From Promethearchaeota archaeon (GTDB taxonomy: Archaea; Asgardarchaeota; Lokiarchaeia; Sigynarchaeales; SOKP01): a DNA stretch of 29,755 nucleotides. The stretch lies in assembly GCA_016839905.1 (NCBI GenBank), contig JAEOTJ010000078.1, forward strand, positions 1 to 29,755, in the 5' to 3' direction. The notes beneath the pieces are model-generated. The model was not told the origin of the DNA and did no database searches. It worked only from the letters and a program-made list of their open reading frames with translations. Positions within the stretch are counted from its first letter, which is position 1; each line of letters begins with the position of its first letter. The translations under genes and the position numbers were made by a program. This document shows positions 16,324-24,185 of the stretch, one piece after another.

Positions 16324-17391
16324 TTAGAATTTTCTTTCTGCGACAAATTTTAATAAATTTTCAAAGAACTCGTATTCGGATGGATTAATATTAGCCTTTA
16401 ATTCTTCAAGTGAGCTCTGTGCTTCTTCAAAATATTTTTTTGCCAAGTTTCTACAATTTTCTATAGCGTTAGCTTCTTTAAAAAGCCCTCTAACATCATC
16501 AACATCCTTTTCTGCCATTTCTGGATTTTCAATCAATTCAATAAGGCGATTTTTCTTTTCTAAACTTAAGTTACTAAGTGCTGTAATTAATAAACAAGTT
16601 TTCTTTCCTTCCCGGATATCTCCATCAGTAGGTTTTCCCAAGATTTTCTCATCACCAAAAGTTCCTAAGATGTCATCAATTATCTGGAAAATTATTCCTA
16701 AATTCATTCCATAAGTAGCAAGTAATTTTCTGTTTTTTTCATCAACTTTTGCATAATTAGCTCCTATTAAAATGGATTTTTGAATTAAGGCTCCCGTTTT
16801 TAATGATATCATATTAATGTATTCTTCAATCGTTAAGTCTGTTTGATTCACCATATCAACTTCAATCAATACCCCATCTGAAATCTCGATATATGCATTT
16901 TGGTAATATTCTATGGCTCGTAAATTTAATTCTTTCTCAAATTCATTAAAAAAATAAGCTTCAAGTCCCATAAAGAAGGCGGAATCTCCTCCAATTATAC
17001 CAATATTAGTTCCAAAATCCTCAGCAACCATTTTTTTTAAGTCATATTTCTCATGATATTGCCTGAACCTATAATGGAAAGCAGGTTTTCCCCTCCTAAA
17101 ATCATCTTTATCTATTATATCATCATGAACCAATGACGCATTATGTAAGAATTCCGTGCCAACAGAAGCCATAAAAATCTTATCATCGCCCCCATTCGTG
17201 AAGGCGTTATAAGTGGCGATACAAAGTAACGGTCGAATTCTTTTTCCTCCAGATAAGAAATAATCTTTTAATTCTGAATAGTAATCCTTAAGAAAACTAT
17301 TATCTACAGCATTTAATTTCCTATCATAGATCTTTTTAATAGCTTCATTAATTTTAGGAATAAATTTCGCGGCATATAGTTTAAAATCCAT
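16324..17391 (-). CDS. trans-prenyl diphosphate synthase (GGPP synthase-like)
   Basis: Adds IPP units to DMAPP in trans to make the C20 or longer chain of archaeal lipids. The two Asp motifs are clear: DDIID (90-94) and DDILG (in QIIDDILGTFG). GGKRIRP (48-54) binds IPP and KTGALIQ is present. Length 355 is normal. The fifth residue before the first Asp motif is Ala85 (HNASLVHDD), where archaeal C20 synthases usually have a bulky aromatic; a small residue there allows longer chains, so the product may exceed C20. GAGAGGT seven bases before the ATG is a good ribosome site. The reductase gene ends 12 bases upstream, so the two are one operon. Confidence 0.92.
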   Translation of the reverse strand: MDFKLYAAKFIPKINEAIKKIYDRKLNAVDNSFLKDYYSELKDYFLSGGKRIRPLLCIATYNAFTNGGDDKIFMASVGTEFLHNASLVHDDIIDKDDFRRGKPAFHYRFRQYHEKYDLKKMVAEDFGTNIGIIGGDSAFFMGLEAYFFNEFEKELNLRAIEYYQNAYIEISDGVLIEVDMVNQTDLTIEEYINMISLKTGALIQKSILIGANYAKVDEKNRKLLATYGMNLGIIFQIIDDILGTFGDEKILGKPTDGDIREGKKTCLLITALSNLSLEKKNRLIELIENPEMAEKDVDDVRGLFKEANAIENCRNLAKKYFEEAQSSLEELKANINPSEYEFFENLLKFVAERKF

Positions 17392-17403
17392 AATTTTTAC
17401 CTC

Positions 17404-18522
17404 TCACAATAATTTCTTCATTATAATTTCTGAACTTCTGTGATTTTCCCACAGCGAAAGGAATTTCTTTAAATTTTCATCACTTTGGAAGATTTTATCC
17501 CGGGCTTCTCGCTTTGCCTTTAACACCTTTAGAAATCTCCTTTCTAATACTTTTTCATATTCTGTGCCTAAATTTTCCAATTTATCTCTTTTTTCACACT
17601 TATTAATTGCTTCTATAGCAAATTGTCCTGACATCATAGCATAAGGGATACCTTTTCCACTTATCGGATCTACAATCCCTCCTGCATCACCTATAGCAAA
17701 TACTTTATCTTCATAAAGCTTGGGTCTTAGTCCAACTGGAATTAAATGAGGCTTGTTTATTTCCAAATTAGAATTCTTTAGTGCCTCTTTTACCATATCT
17801 AACGAAGTAAATTTTTTAAATTCTTCTCTTGAATTTTTAACCAAGTTGATTTGGTTACCCCAACCTACCGTGATCGTCTCTGTCTTAGGAAATAACCAAG
17901 CATATCCAACAGGAATGAGATCTTTTATACCAAAAAATAAATGAACCGTGTCAGGACCAAGAACTTTATCGATATACGCCTTGGTCGTTTTCATTTCTTG
18001 AGTGATTGTTAGGATTACATCTTCACTTCTGAAATAAGGCCAGTTTAAAATCTTTAAGGTTGGTGAAGCTGCTCCATCGGCAGCAATAACATAATTAGCA
18101 TTATACTTACCTTTTTTAGTAGTAATTTCATATTTATTTGCATTTTTTTCAATTTTAATAAAAAGTTCTTGCTCTTTTAAGATTGCTCCACTCTCTAATG
18201 CCATATCTGTTAAGAATTTATCGAAAGTACTACGCCATACCACGGCTCCTTTACCCTTCTTTGAGAAAGTTTGTCCATCGACGTGATGTAATTCTAATGA
18301 TTCAATCACGCGGGCAATCTTATCTTCAGGATAATCTATCTCTTCCACTAACTCCCAAGCTAATGCACCTCCACAAGCCTTATATCTTCCTTTCTCAGAG
18401 AGCTTCTCTTTATCAATAATACACGTAGAATATCCCTTTTCAGCAGCAACTTTAGCAGCCACTGATCCTCCTGGACCAGCACCAATTATCATAACATCAA
18501 AAGAGTTTTTACCATTTCCCAT
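17404..18522 (-). CDS. Geranylgeranyl reductase family flavoprotein
   Basis: FAD-dependent reductase that saturates the double bonds of geranylgeranyl chains in archaeal membrane lipids and quinones. An N-terminal Rossmann site GAGPGG (14-19), an acidic IIDKE end of strand 2, KACGGAL (the Cys conserved in this family), VIAADGAASP, YAWLFPKTETITVGWG, and the second FAD motif GDAGGIVDPISGKGIPYAM are present. Length 372 is normal; the C-terminal cap is helical. First gene of a two-gene unit with the prenyl synthase. Substrate might be lipid, quinone or polyprenol; context favours the isoprenoid lipid route. Confidence 0.9.
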   Translation of the reverse strand: MGNGKNSFDVMIIGAGPGGSVAAKVAAEKGYSTCIIDKEKLSEKGRYKACGGALAWELVEEIDYPEDKIARVIESLELHHVDGQTFSKKGKGAVVWRSTFDKFLTDMALESGAILKEQELFIKIEKNANKYEITTKKGKYNANYVIAADGAASPTLKILNWPYFRSEDVILTITQEMKTTKAYIDKVLGPDTVHLFFGIKDLIPVGYAWLFPKTETITVGWGNQINLVKNSREEFKKFTSLDMVKEALKNSNLEINKPHLIPVGLRPKLYEDKVFAIGDAGGIVDPISGKGIPYAMMSGQFAIEAINKCEKRDKLENLGTEYEKVLERRFLKVLKAKREARDKIFQSDENLKKFLSLWENHRSSEIIMKKLL

Positions 18523-18571
18523 TCTTGATCAATTTAATATTTTTATTCTTAATCAAAAAAAATCAAAATCT

Positions 18572-18590
18572 AATTAAAACTCTTTTAATT
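18572..18590. repeat. Inverted repeat upstream of geranylgeranyl reductase
   Basis: AATTAAAA-CTC-TTTTAATT, a perfect 8-base palindrome arm pair around a 3-base loop, about 50 bases before the reductase start. It could be an operator or a hairpin, but AT-rich sequence makes chance plausible. Confidence 0.35.
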
Positions 18591-18738
18591 TAAAATTGCT
18601 TAATTATAAAAAATTCTCATTTTTTTAAGATGGGATATAATATTTTTAATAAAAAAATATGGATCTTGCCTTTAGGTTTCACATTTTAATTGAAACGAAC
18701 CTTTGAAAATTCATTATCTCACTATTTACCTTTATGAA

Positions 18739-18746
18739 TTTAAATA
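18739..18746 (+). promoter_or_regulatory. Candidate TATA box for the beta-helix gene
   Basis: TTTAAATA about 75-85 bases before the open frame, on the coding strand of the beta-helix gene. Only a weak assignment in AT-rich DNA. Confidence 0.25.
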
Positions 18747-18808
18747 GTTCTGTAGAAATCTTATACTTAAAAAAACTCATATTTATAAAAAAAAATAATA
18801 TAAAAGAA

Positions 18809-18814
18809 GAGGTG
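18809..18814 (+). promoter_or_regulatory. Ribosome binding site of the beta-helix gene
   Basis: GAGGTG, then eight bases, then ATC 18823. The in-frame TGA at 18817-18819 follows directly after an in-frame GTG, so the GTG cannot start this frame. Confidence 0.5.
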
Positions 18815-18822
18815 TGTGAAAA

Positions 18823-20751
18823 ATCGATTATACATCATATAAGCAAAAATATAGGAAACAAGAAAAAAAAAATGAGATAATCGCATGTGTTTTCATTTTA
18901 TTTTTTTTTTTAATAATATTTTATTGTGTAATTACTGGTATTATTGATTTAAGATGTGGTTTTTCTGATGATTTGAGTTGTGGGGGTAATATATATTATG
19001 ATGAATTAGGGATTGTAATTGATGACAATGCAAAAGGGCAATATACTCATAATTGGGAATGGGCCTCTAATCAAGAATTGTGTTATGGGTCAGGTACCAT
19101 AAACGATCCTTACATCATTGAAGATATCACTATAGATGGAAGTAATTATGGAAGTTGTATTAGGATTAGGAATTCGAATGCACATTTTATAATAAGGAAT
19201 TGCACGTTTATTAATTCAGGAAATAGCTGGGATGATTCTGGAATTCAATTATGGAATACTGAGAATGGAAAAATAGTAAATAATTTTTGCTCCTTTAATA
19301 AATTCGGTATTAATCTTCAGTGGAATTGTAAAAATAATCTCATTATAAATAATACACTGAATTTCAATAGCAGGGATGGGATAAAAATTTATTGTAGTAA
19401 TAATAATACTATTTATGGAAATAAAGCCGAATATAATTATAACGGGATATCAATAATATGCAGCATTAATAACACCGTATCAGGTAATTTGATGAGAAAG
19501 TGTGGTCTAAGGATAACATCATCACAAAATCTTATTGATAATACGAATTTAGTTAATGATAAATATTTATATTATTATGAAAATCAAAATAATTTAGGTT
19601 CCAATAATTTTTCAAATGCTGGACAAATAATATTAATGAATTGTAGCGACTCAGTCATATCAAACTTGGATCTTTCTTACACTTCAGTTGGTATTTCTTT
19701 ACATTATTGTAGTAATAATAAAATTTCAGGAATTAATGCAAATTACAATAATTGGGTTGGTGTTTATTTAGGAGCCAGTCATAATAATAAACTTTCCCAA
19801 AACACGGTAAATCACAATGATCTGGGAATATATATATCCGCTAGTACTAATAATATGATTTCTGAGAATGAAGCATATTGGAATAAAAGGGCAGGATTAT
19901 ATTTAATCGGTTGTAAAGAGAATTATGTTTTTAAAAATAAAGCAAATGAGAATCATGGAAATGGTATGGAACTAATCAGTTGTAGTAATAATCTTATTGC
20001 TGAAAATATTGCGAATAAAAATAATAGAGATGGATTCAATCTTGGATATTATGGTTCTTTTGATAATAATATCTCTGGAAATATTGTAAATCAAAATGGC
20101 CAAAATGGTATAAAATTAATAGGAAGTCATTCTAATACAATAACAGGGAATATTGCGAACTTTAATAATATTGCGGGGATTCAGGTTTCCCAAGGTAAAT
20201 ATAATAACATTTCTGAAAATATAGTTATAATGAATGGTCATGGGATTTTCTTAAACGAGGGAAGTAAAAATATAATTTATAGAAATATAGCAAAATACAA
20301 TGATATTGGTATATATATTTTCCATAGTTATGATTATTATATTATAGAAAATATCTTACTTTACAATGATGAAAATATTAGATACGGGCCTGATTATCCA
20401 CTCCCTCGTGGTCCTGAACCACCAATAATGATAATAATACTTTTAATTATTATTACAGCATTTATTATTTTTTCAAGTTTATTGCTAGCAATCTCAAAAG
20501 AGAAAGGATTTTCAAAGAGTCCAAGCCCTAAAAAGAATAATGCTTCTTTACAATCAGAAATCCGAGAATATATAACTTCTAAAGTTGTCAAATGTTCTCG
20601 ATGTGATACAATGTTAAGAATGGATAGTTTATTTTGTCATAAATGTGGCAAACCTAAAAATACAAATGCCCGATTTTGTCCATTTTGTGGTATTACTAAG
20701 TCAAAAGATAATACCTCTTGTCATAACTGTGGAAACCTATTGAAAACCTAA
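18823..20751 (+). CDS. Membrane beta-helix (NosD/PbH1-like) protein with cytoplasmic double zinc ribbon
   Basis: An envelope protein of about 642 residues. From N to C: a basic stretch, a membrane segment (19-41), an ectodomain of right-handed beta-helix repeats (~60-520; repeated units like GIKIYCSNNNTIYGN, NNTVSGN and NKISGINAN), a second membrane segment (~533-558), and a C-terminal pair of Cys-x2-Cys zinc ribbons (~590-640; CSRCD, CHKCG, CPFCG, CHNCG) placed in the cytoplasm. Topology and the binding role of the ectodomain (likely a glycan) are inferred. Without the upstream region (TTG 18973) the first membrane segment would be missing. The open frame extends upstream but has no ATG/GTG/TTG start; ATC 18823 after GAGGTG is given here. 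A frameshift in the A-run at 18863-18872 is the other explanation. Confidence 0.8.
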   Translation: MDYTSYKQKYRKQEKKNEIIACVFILFFFLIIFYCVITGIIDLRCGFSDDLSCGGNIYYDELGIVIDDNAKGQYTHNWEWASNQELCYGSGTINDPYIIEDITIDGSNYGSCIRIRNSNAHFIIRNCTFINSGNSWDDSGIQLWNTENGKIVNNFCSFNKFGINLQWNCKNNLIINNTLNFNSRDGIKIYCSNNNTIYGNKAEYNYNGISIICSINNTVSGNLMRKCGLRITSSQNLIDNTNLVNDKYLYYYENQNNLGSNNFSNAGQIILMNCSDSVISNLDLSYTSVGISLHYCSNNKISGINANYNNWVGVYLGASHNNKLSQNTVNHNDLGIYISASTNNMISENEAYWNKRAGLYLIGCKENYVFKNKANENHGNGMELISCSNNLIAENIANKNNRDGFNLGYYGSFDNNISGNIVNQNGQNGIKLIGSHSNTITGNIANFNNIAGIQVSQGKYNNISENIVIMNGHGIFLNEGSKNIIYRNIAKYNDIGIYIFHSYDYYIIENILLYNDENIRYGPDYPLPRGPEPPIMIIILLIIITAFIIFSSLLLAISKEKGFSKSPSPKKNNASLQSEIREYITSKVVKCSRCDTMLRMDSLFCHKCGKPKNTNARFCPFCGITKSKDNTSCHNCGNLLKT

Positions 20752-20834
20752 AAATTTAATATTCAAGAAGATAATCATTATCGTAGATGAGAGACTAAAA
20801 ATTTATTGAAATAAAAAAAAAGAAGTATGGAATT

Positions 20835-21779
20835 ATGAAAGAAAAATCCAAGCAAAAAATTAGGATAACCGTTGTTTTCATTATTCTTATTATCATCTTT
20901 ATAAATATCCCAATCAATATTCTCCAATATAAATTTAAATTGAATGATAATGATTATAAGGATAAAAATTCTAATAATCTTAATTATCTTCCGATCGTAA
21001 CAGACTCTCCTGGTAATTTCACGTTATCTTATAATGAATATGAAGTAAAAAAATACAAATCATTTAATATATATTGGACAAATTCAAGTGGAGCTGATAA
21101 TTACTCCATTTATGAATCCGATGAATATATCACTGAAATAAATGGAAATACGGATTTAATAAAAAACGGCATTAAAGCTCTTTTTTATAAAATTTCTTAT
21201 AAGAATTATAGCACGAATTATTATATCGCTGTGGCATACAATGAAACTGGAAATATCACATCGAATTGTATTAGAATCAACTCCGATTGGGCGGAAAAAG
21301 CATTGTTGATGACCGAAATGGGAATTTCTATTTATTTTTTAGTAATCCTTATTATTATTTTTGGATTAATTTTTTCCCTTTCAACTATCCTATCAAGTCA
21401 TTTAAAGCAATCTAGATTAAAAGAATATCGTCCTAAGGAAAAAAGGAAACCAAAAAGTATTCAGAAAATAGAATCTTCAAATAGATATAAAAACAGCATC
21501 AAATCATCAAGAGAATTATTAGATGAAAATACCGATAATAGGGCTTTACTTGAACAATTAAAGACTCAAGAATCCCAAGAAAACATTGAATTAAAAAAGA
21601 AAATCGAACTCACGTCAATTTCAGAAGATTTTCTTAAAAGAGTAGATAAATTCAAGTGGAAAAATGAAGGAGGGAAGCTTCAATTCATTCGGGAGATGTT
21701 AACCTTAACTCCTGAGGAAAGAGAAGATATTTTAGATTATATGTTCCAAAAGGCTGAAAAAAAGGATTTTTCTTCTTAA
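20835..21779 (+). CDS. Two-pass membrane protein with fibronectin-III-like ectodomain
   Basis: An N-terminal membrane segment (~10-30), an ectodomain of about 130 residues with an FNIII-like beta pattern (FTLSYNEYEVKKYKSFNIYWTN, SGADNYSIYESD, YYIAVAYNETG), a second membrane segment (~163-185), and a long charged tail of about 125 residues (many Lys/Glu; SRELLDENTDNRALLEQLK and LTPEEREDILDYMF) that looks coiled-coil or disordered. No known family recognised. The ATG has no strong ribosome site. It lies 83 bases after the beta-helix gene and just upstream of a winged-helix regulator (3-base gap), which suggests a signal path from envelope to transcription, as an inference. Confidence 0.8.
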   Translation: MKEKSKQKIRITVVFIILIIIFINIPINILQYKFKLNDNDYKDKNSNNLNYLPIVTDSPGNFTLSYNEYEVKKYKSFNIYWTNSSGADNYSIYESDEYITEINGNTDLIKNGIKALFYKISYKNYSTNYYIAVAYNETGNITSNCIRINSDWAEKALLMTEMGISIYFLVILIIIFGLIFSLSTILSSHLKQSRLKEYRPKEKRKPKSIQKIESSNRYKNSIKSSRELLDENTDNRALLEQLKTQESQENIELKKKIELTSISEDFLKRVDKFKWKNEGGKLQFIREMLTLTPEEREDILDYMFQKAEKKDFSS

Positions 21780-21782
21780 TTA

Positions 21783-22469
21783 ATGGAGGTACAACTGAAC
21801 TTGGCTGAAAATATTTTGAAGCACGAGCAAAAAGTTCTTTTCATTGTTCAGGAGTATCTTAATAAGAATAGATTTTTTATGATCGATGATATTATTCCCT
21901 TTATCAATGTCCGGCTAAAAGAATTTTCAATAAATCTAAACCAAGTAGGAATAAGGAAAATTCTTAAATCACTAATAAAAAAGAAAATGATCTTAGAAAA
22001 ATCAAAATTTATTAGAGATGATGTTTTAAATAATGAAAATAGGAAAAAGATTTACAATTTCATTCAGCGAAGCCCTGGAATATACTTTAACGCTATAGCT
22101 AAAAATCTACATTTAAGTAATTACATTTTGGCATGGCATATTAAAACTCTAATCAATTTCATTTTCATAAGAAGCAAAAATATAGATAAACATGAAGTTT
22201 TTTTTGATTTCAATCTTAAATCAGATAATGATGAGATTTTAGCCTTCTTATCAAAAGAGAAATCCAAGAAAATCATAATGTATCTAATGAAACATCAAGA
22301 TGGTTTCTCGAAAACTCACCTTTCAAGAGAGCTGAAAATGCACTCAACCACAGTTTCAAATTACGTGGAAAAACTTGAAGAAAATGGAATCTTGTTAAAA
22401 AAAAAATTGTCTAATAAAACTCTCTACTTCTTGAATGAAAGATATTATTATGAAATTCTTAGAAAATAA
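21783..22469 (+). CDS. Multi-winged-helix transcription regulator
   Basis: 228 residues with two clear and one probable winged-helix units. Residues ~10-75 form a helical N-terminal unit; ~80-150 (NRKKIYNFIQRSPGIYFNAIAKNLHLSNYILAWHIKTL) and ~150-228 (KIIMYLMKHQDGFSKTHLSRELKMHSTTVSNYVEKLEENGIL) are winged-helix DNA-binding folds with helix-turn-helix cores. No effector domain is visible, so the ligand or signal is unknown. The annotated ATG sits inside ATGGAGGT, which is also a ribosome site; the TTG at 21801 (ten bases after it) may be the true start. It follows the two membrane proteins closely and probably regulates genes nearby. Confidence 0.8.
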   Translation: MEVQLNLAENILKHEQKVLFIVQEYLNKNRFFMIDDIIPFINVRLKEFSINLNQVGIRKILKSLIKKKMILEKSKFIRDDVLNNENRKKIYNFIQRSPGIYFNAIAKNLHLSNYILAWHIKTLINFIFIRSKNIDKHEVFFDFNLKSDNDEILAFLSKEKSKKIIMYLMKHQDGFSKTHLSRELKMHSTTVSNYVEKLEENGILLKKKLSNKTLYFLNERYYYEILRK

Positions 22470-22483
22470 AAAAAAGAATTATT

Positions 22484-22993
22484 TTATAACTTACAGCCAC
22501 AGAATATACAAAATGTACTATTCCATTCATTTTTAATCTTACAATTTACACAATTTTTATATTCTTTTACTTCTCTTCTTTCCTTTAAGTCATTATTTGT
22601 TTTTTTATAAATACTCTGGATTTCAATTACATTTCCGCATTTATGACAAAATATAACATCCTTTATCTTATTCATACCGCAATATTGACAATATCGAACG
22701 ATAGATTTTAATACTTTTTCTTTTTTTTGATGAACTGGTTTAATTTCTTTCGAATTACTAACCTCGGAGTTAATATTATAGAGCCTTGAATTTACAGTAT
22801 AATGCAATTTCTTTATTCTATGTTCTATATTACCAAGATAAATCCTATTTTGCTTAATGTCTTCCATTATTTGATTGAATTCTGCAGCTTTTTTTATTTT
22901 ATAGATAATATATGAGATTATAGAAATAAGAAAAAATAAAGGAAATATGAAAAGAATGGGATAAAATATTATAGATGTTATAGCTTCATTCAC
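22484..22993 (-). CDS. Membrane-anchored double zinc ribbon protein
   Basis: 169 residues: an N-terminal membrane segment (~7-32), a short basic coiled-coil-like linker, then two Cys-x2-Cys zinc ribbons, CQYCG...CHKCG and CVNCK...CIFCG. The ribbons resemble those at the C-terminus of the nearby beta-helix protein, hinting at a common adaptor role. Function unknown. The track-like start is GTG 22993, embedded in AAAAAAAGGTGA; an in-frame ATA follows at codon 5 (see finding on starts). The gene converges on the winged-helix gene with a 14-base gap. Confidence 0.75.
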   Translation of the reverse strand: MNEAITSIIFYPILFIFPLFFLISIISYIIYKIKKAAEFNQIMEDIKQNRIYLGNIEHRIKKLHYTVNSRLYNINSEVSNSKEIKPVHQKKEKVLKSIVRYCQYCGMNKIKDVIFCHKCGNVIEIQSIYKKTNNDLKERREVKEYKNCVNCKIKNEWNSTFCIFCGCKL

Positions 22994-23192
22994 CTTTTTT
23001 TATTTATTATTTTTCCTTAATTCATTAACGAATTATCACCTATTTAAAACCATGAGGGAAGAAAGTGAGGTGATATTATGATAAAAAAGAGAAAAATTCT
23101 ATAAAATTTCTAAAAATATCCAACTTGCACATCAAGTTTTTCATCAAATAATTTTCCAAAATGGGTTTTTTATTTGAATCATTAATATGGAT

Positions 23193-24065
23193 TTATTTTT
23201 CATCGCAGTCTTCAGATTTTTGAAGATTTAATTTTATGAAACCTGCTTCTTGTACATTTCTCTGGTCGGATTTAATCGATCTATGAACTTGTGCTAAATA
23301 TTTTATTGCTTCTCTTTTTCCATCGAGAATGTTATTGAATAATTCTTTCTTGTTATCTCCCCCCGATAAGGTCAAAGCTGTTTGAAAGGATTGTTCTGGT
23401 TCTAATGTTTTAAATTCAATCTGTTGAGCTGATAAGATTTCTCCTGAACCTTCGTATAATGTATTTGATAAATTAAATCTCTCTTTTCCTATTTTAAAAT
23501 CTCGGACTAAATTCGTTTCATGATGAGTTGATTTAGAAATTGTTGAAAATCCCGCATGCAATCCGCTTTTATCATATTGATAAATAATATCATTTTCTAC
23601 ATCATAACCAGATAAATCATTGTTAAATCCCTCAAGACCATTTAAGTCAAGGTCAAATATGAAAATCATTGAAAAATCAATTAGATCTAGGTCAGAATTA
23701 TTTTTTAAAGTAAAGTATGTATTTATATAATGTGCTTTTCCTCTACGTAAAAAATTATCAATATAAACTCGGATTTTATATTTCCCATTTCTAAATTTAA
23801 ACTTTTTTAATACATGCTCTTGAATATTTTTTTTTAAATATTCTCTAATATCAAAATCCAATGTTATTCTCTGAATATTAATTCCCTTTCGGCTATTAAC
23901 GAGCTGATATATCGGAGTTGGTTCAACATTTTTTAATACAACAGGTATTGTTTTAATATCTTTTCCTTTCAATTTAAAGCTAAACCAAGGCCCAGCTAAC
24001 TCTGGTTCTGTAAGATATAATAAGTACTTTCCTTTATACGTGATTTCTTTAATTGAAAATCCCAT
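23193..24065 (-). CDS. Unrecognised beta-rich soluble protein
   Basis: 290 residues, soluble, with no signal peptide or membrane segment. It has beta-strand patterning throughout, with YLLYLTEPELAGPWFSF near the start, INTYFTLKNNSDLDLIDFSMIFIFDLDLNG in the centre and a helical, charged C-terminus. No motif that I recognise. It could be a carbohydrate- or ligand-binding beta-sandwich. It follows the GTPase-Roadblock pair on the same strand with a 120-base gap and may be transcribed with it. ATG start without clear ribosome site. Confidence 0.7.
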   Translation of the reverse strand: MGFSIKEITYKGKYLLYLTEPELAGPWFSFKLKGKDIKTIPVVLKNVEPTPIYQLVNSRKGINIQRITLDFDIREYLKKNIQEHVLKKFKFRNGKYKIRVYIDNFLRRGKAHYINTYFTLKNNSDLDLIDFSMIFIFDLDLNGLEGFNNDLSGYDVENDIIYQYDKSGLHAGFSTISKSTHHETNLVRDFKIGKERFNLSNTLYEGSGEILSAQQIEFKTLEPEQSFQTALTLSGGDNKKELFNNILDGKREAIKYLAQVHRSIKSDQRNVQEAGFIKLNLQKSEDCDEK

Positions 24066-24185
24066 AAGATACCCAGCAGTGTTTCAAGTAGCAAAAATCT
24101 CATTAAAATTAACCTTTAACGTTTCTTTTATACCTCCTTATTATTTAATTTTAATTTATATTAATTAATAAAAATGGTTTAATTA

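Larger units (their letters stand above)
18523..18822. other. Intergenic region between divergent units (300 bases)
   Basis: Very AT-rich gap between the reductase operon and the beta-helix gene. It holds a perfect 8-base inverted repeat (18572-18590), a TATA-like TTTAAATA at 18739-18746, and the GAGGTG ribosome site at 18809-18814. No RNA gene or extra ORF was found. Confidence 0.5.
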
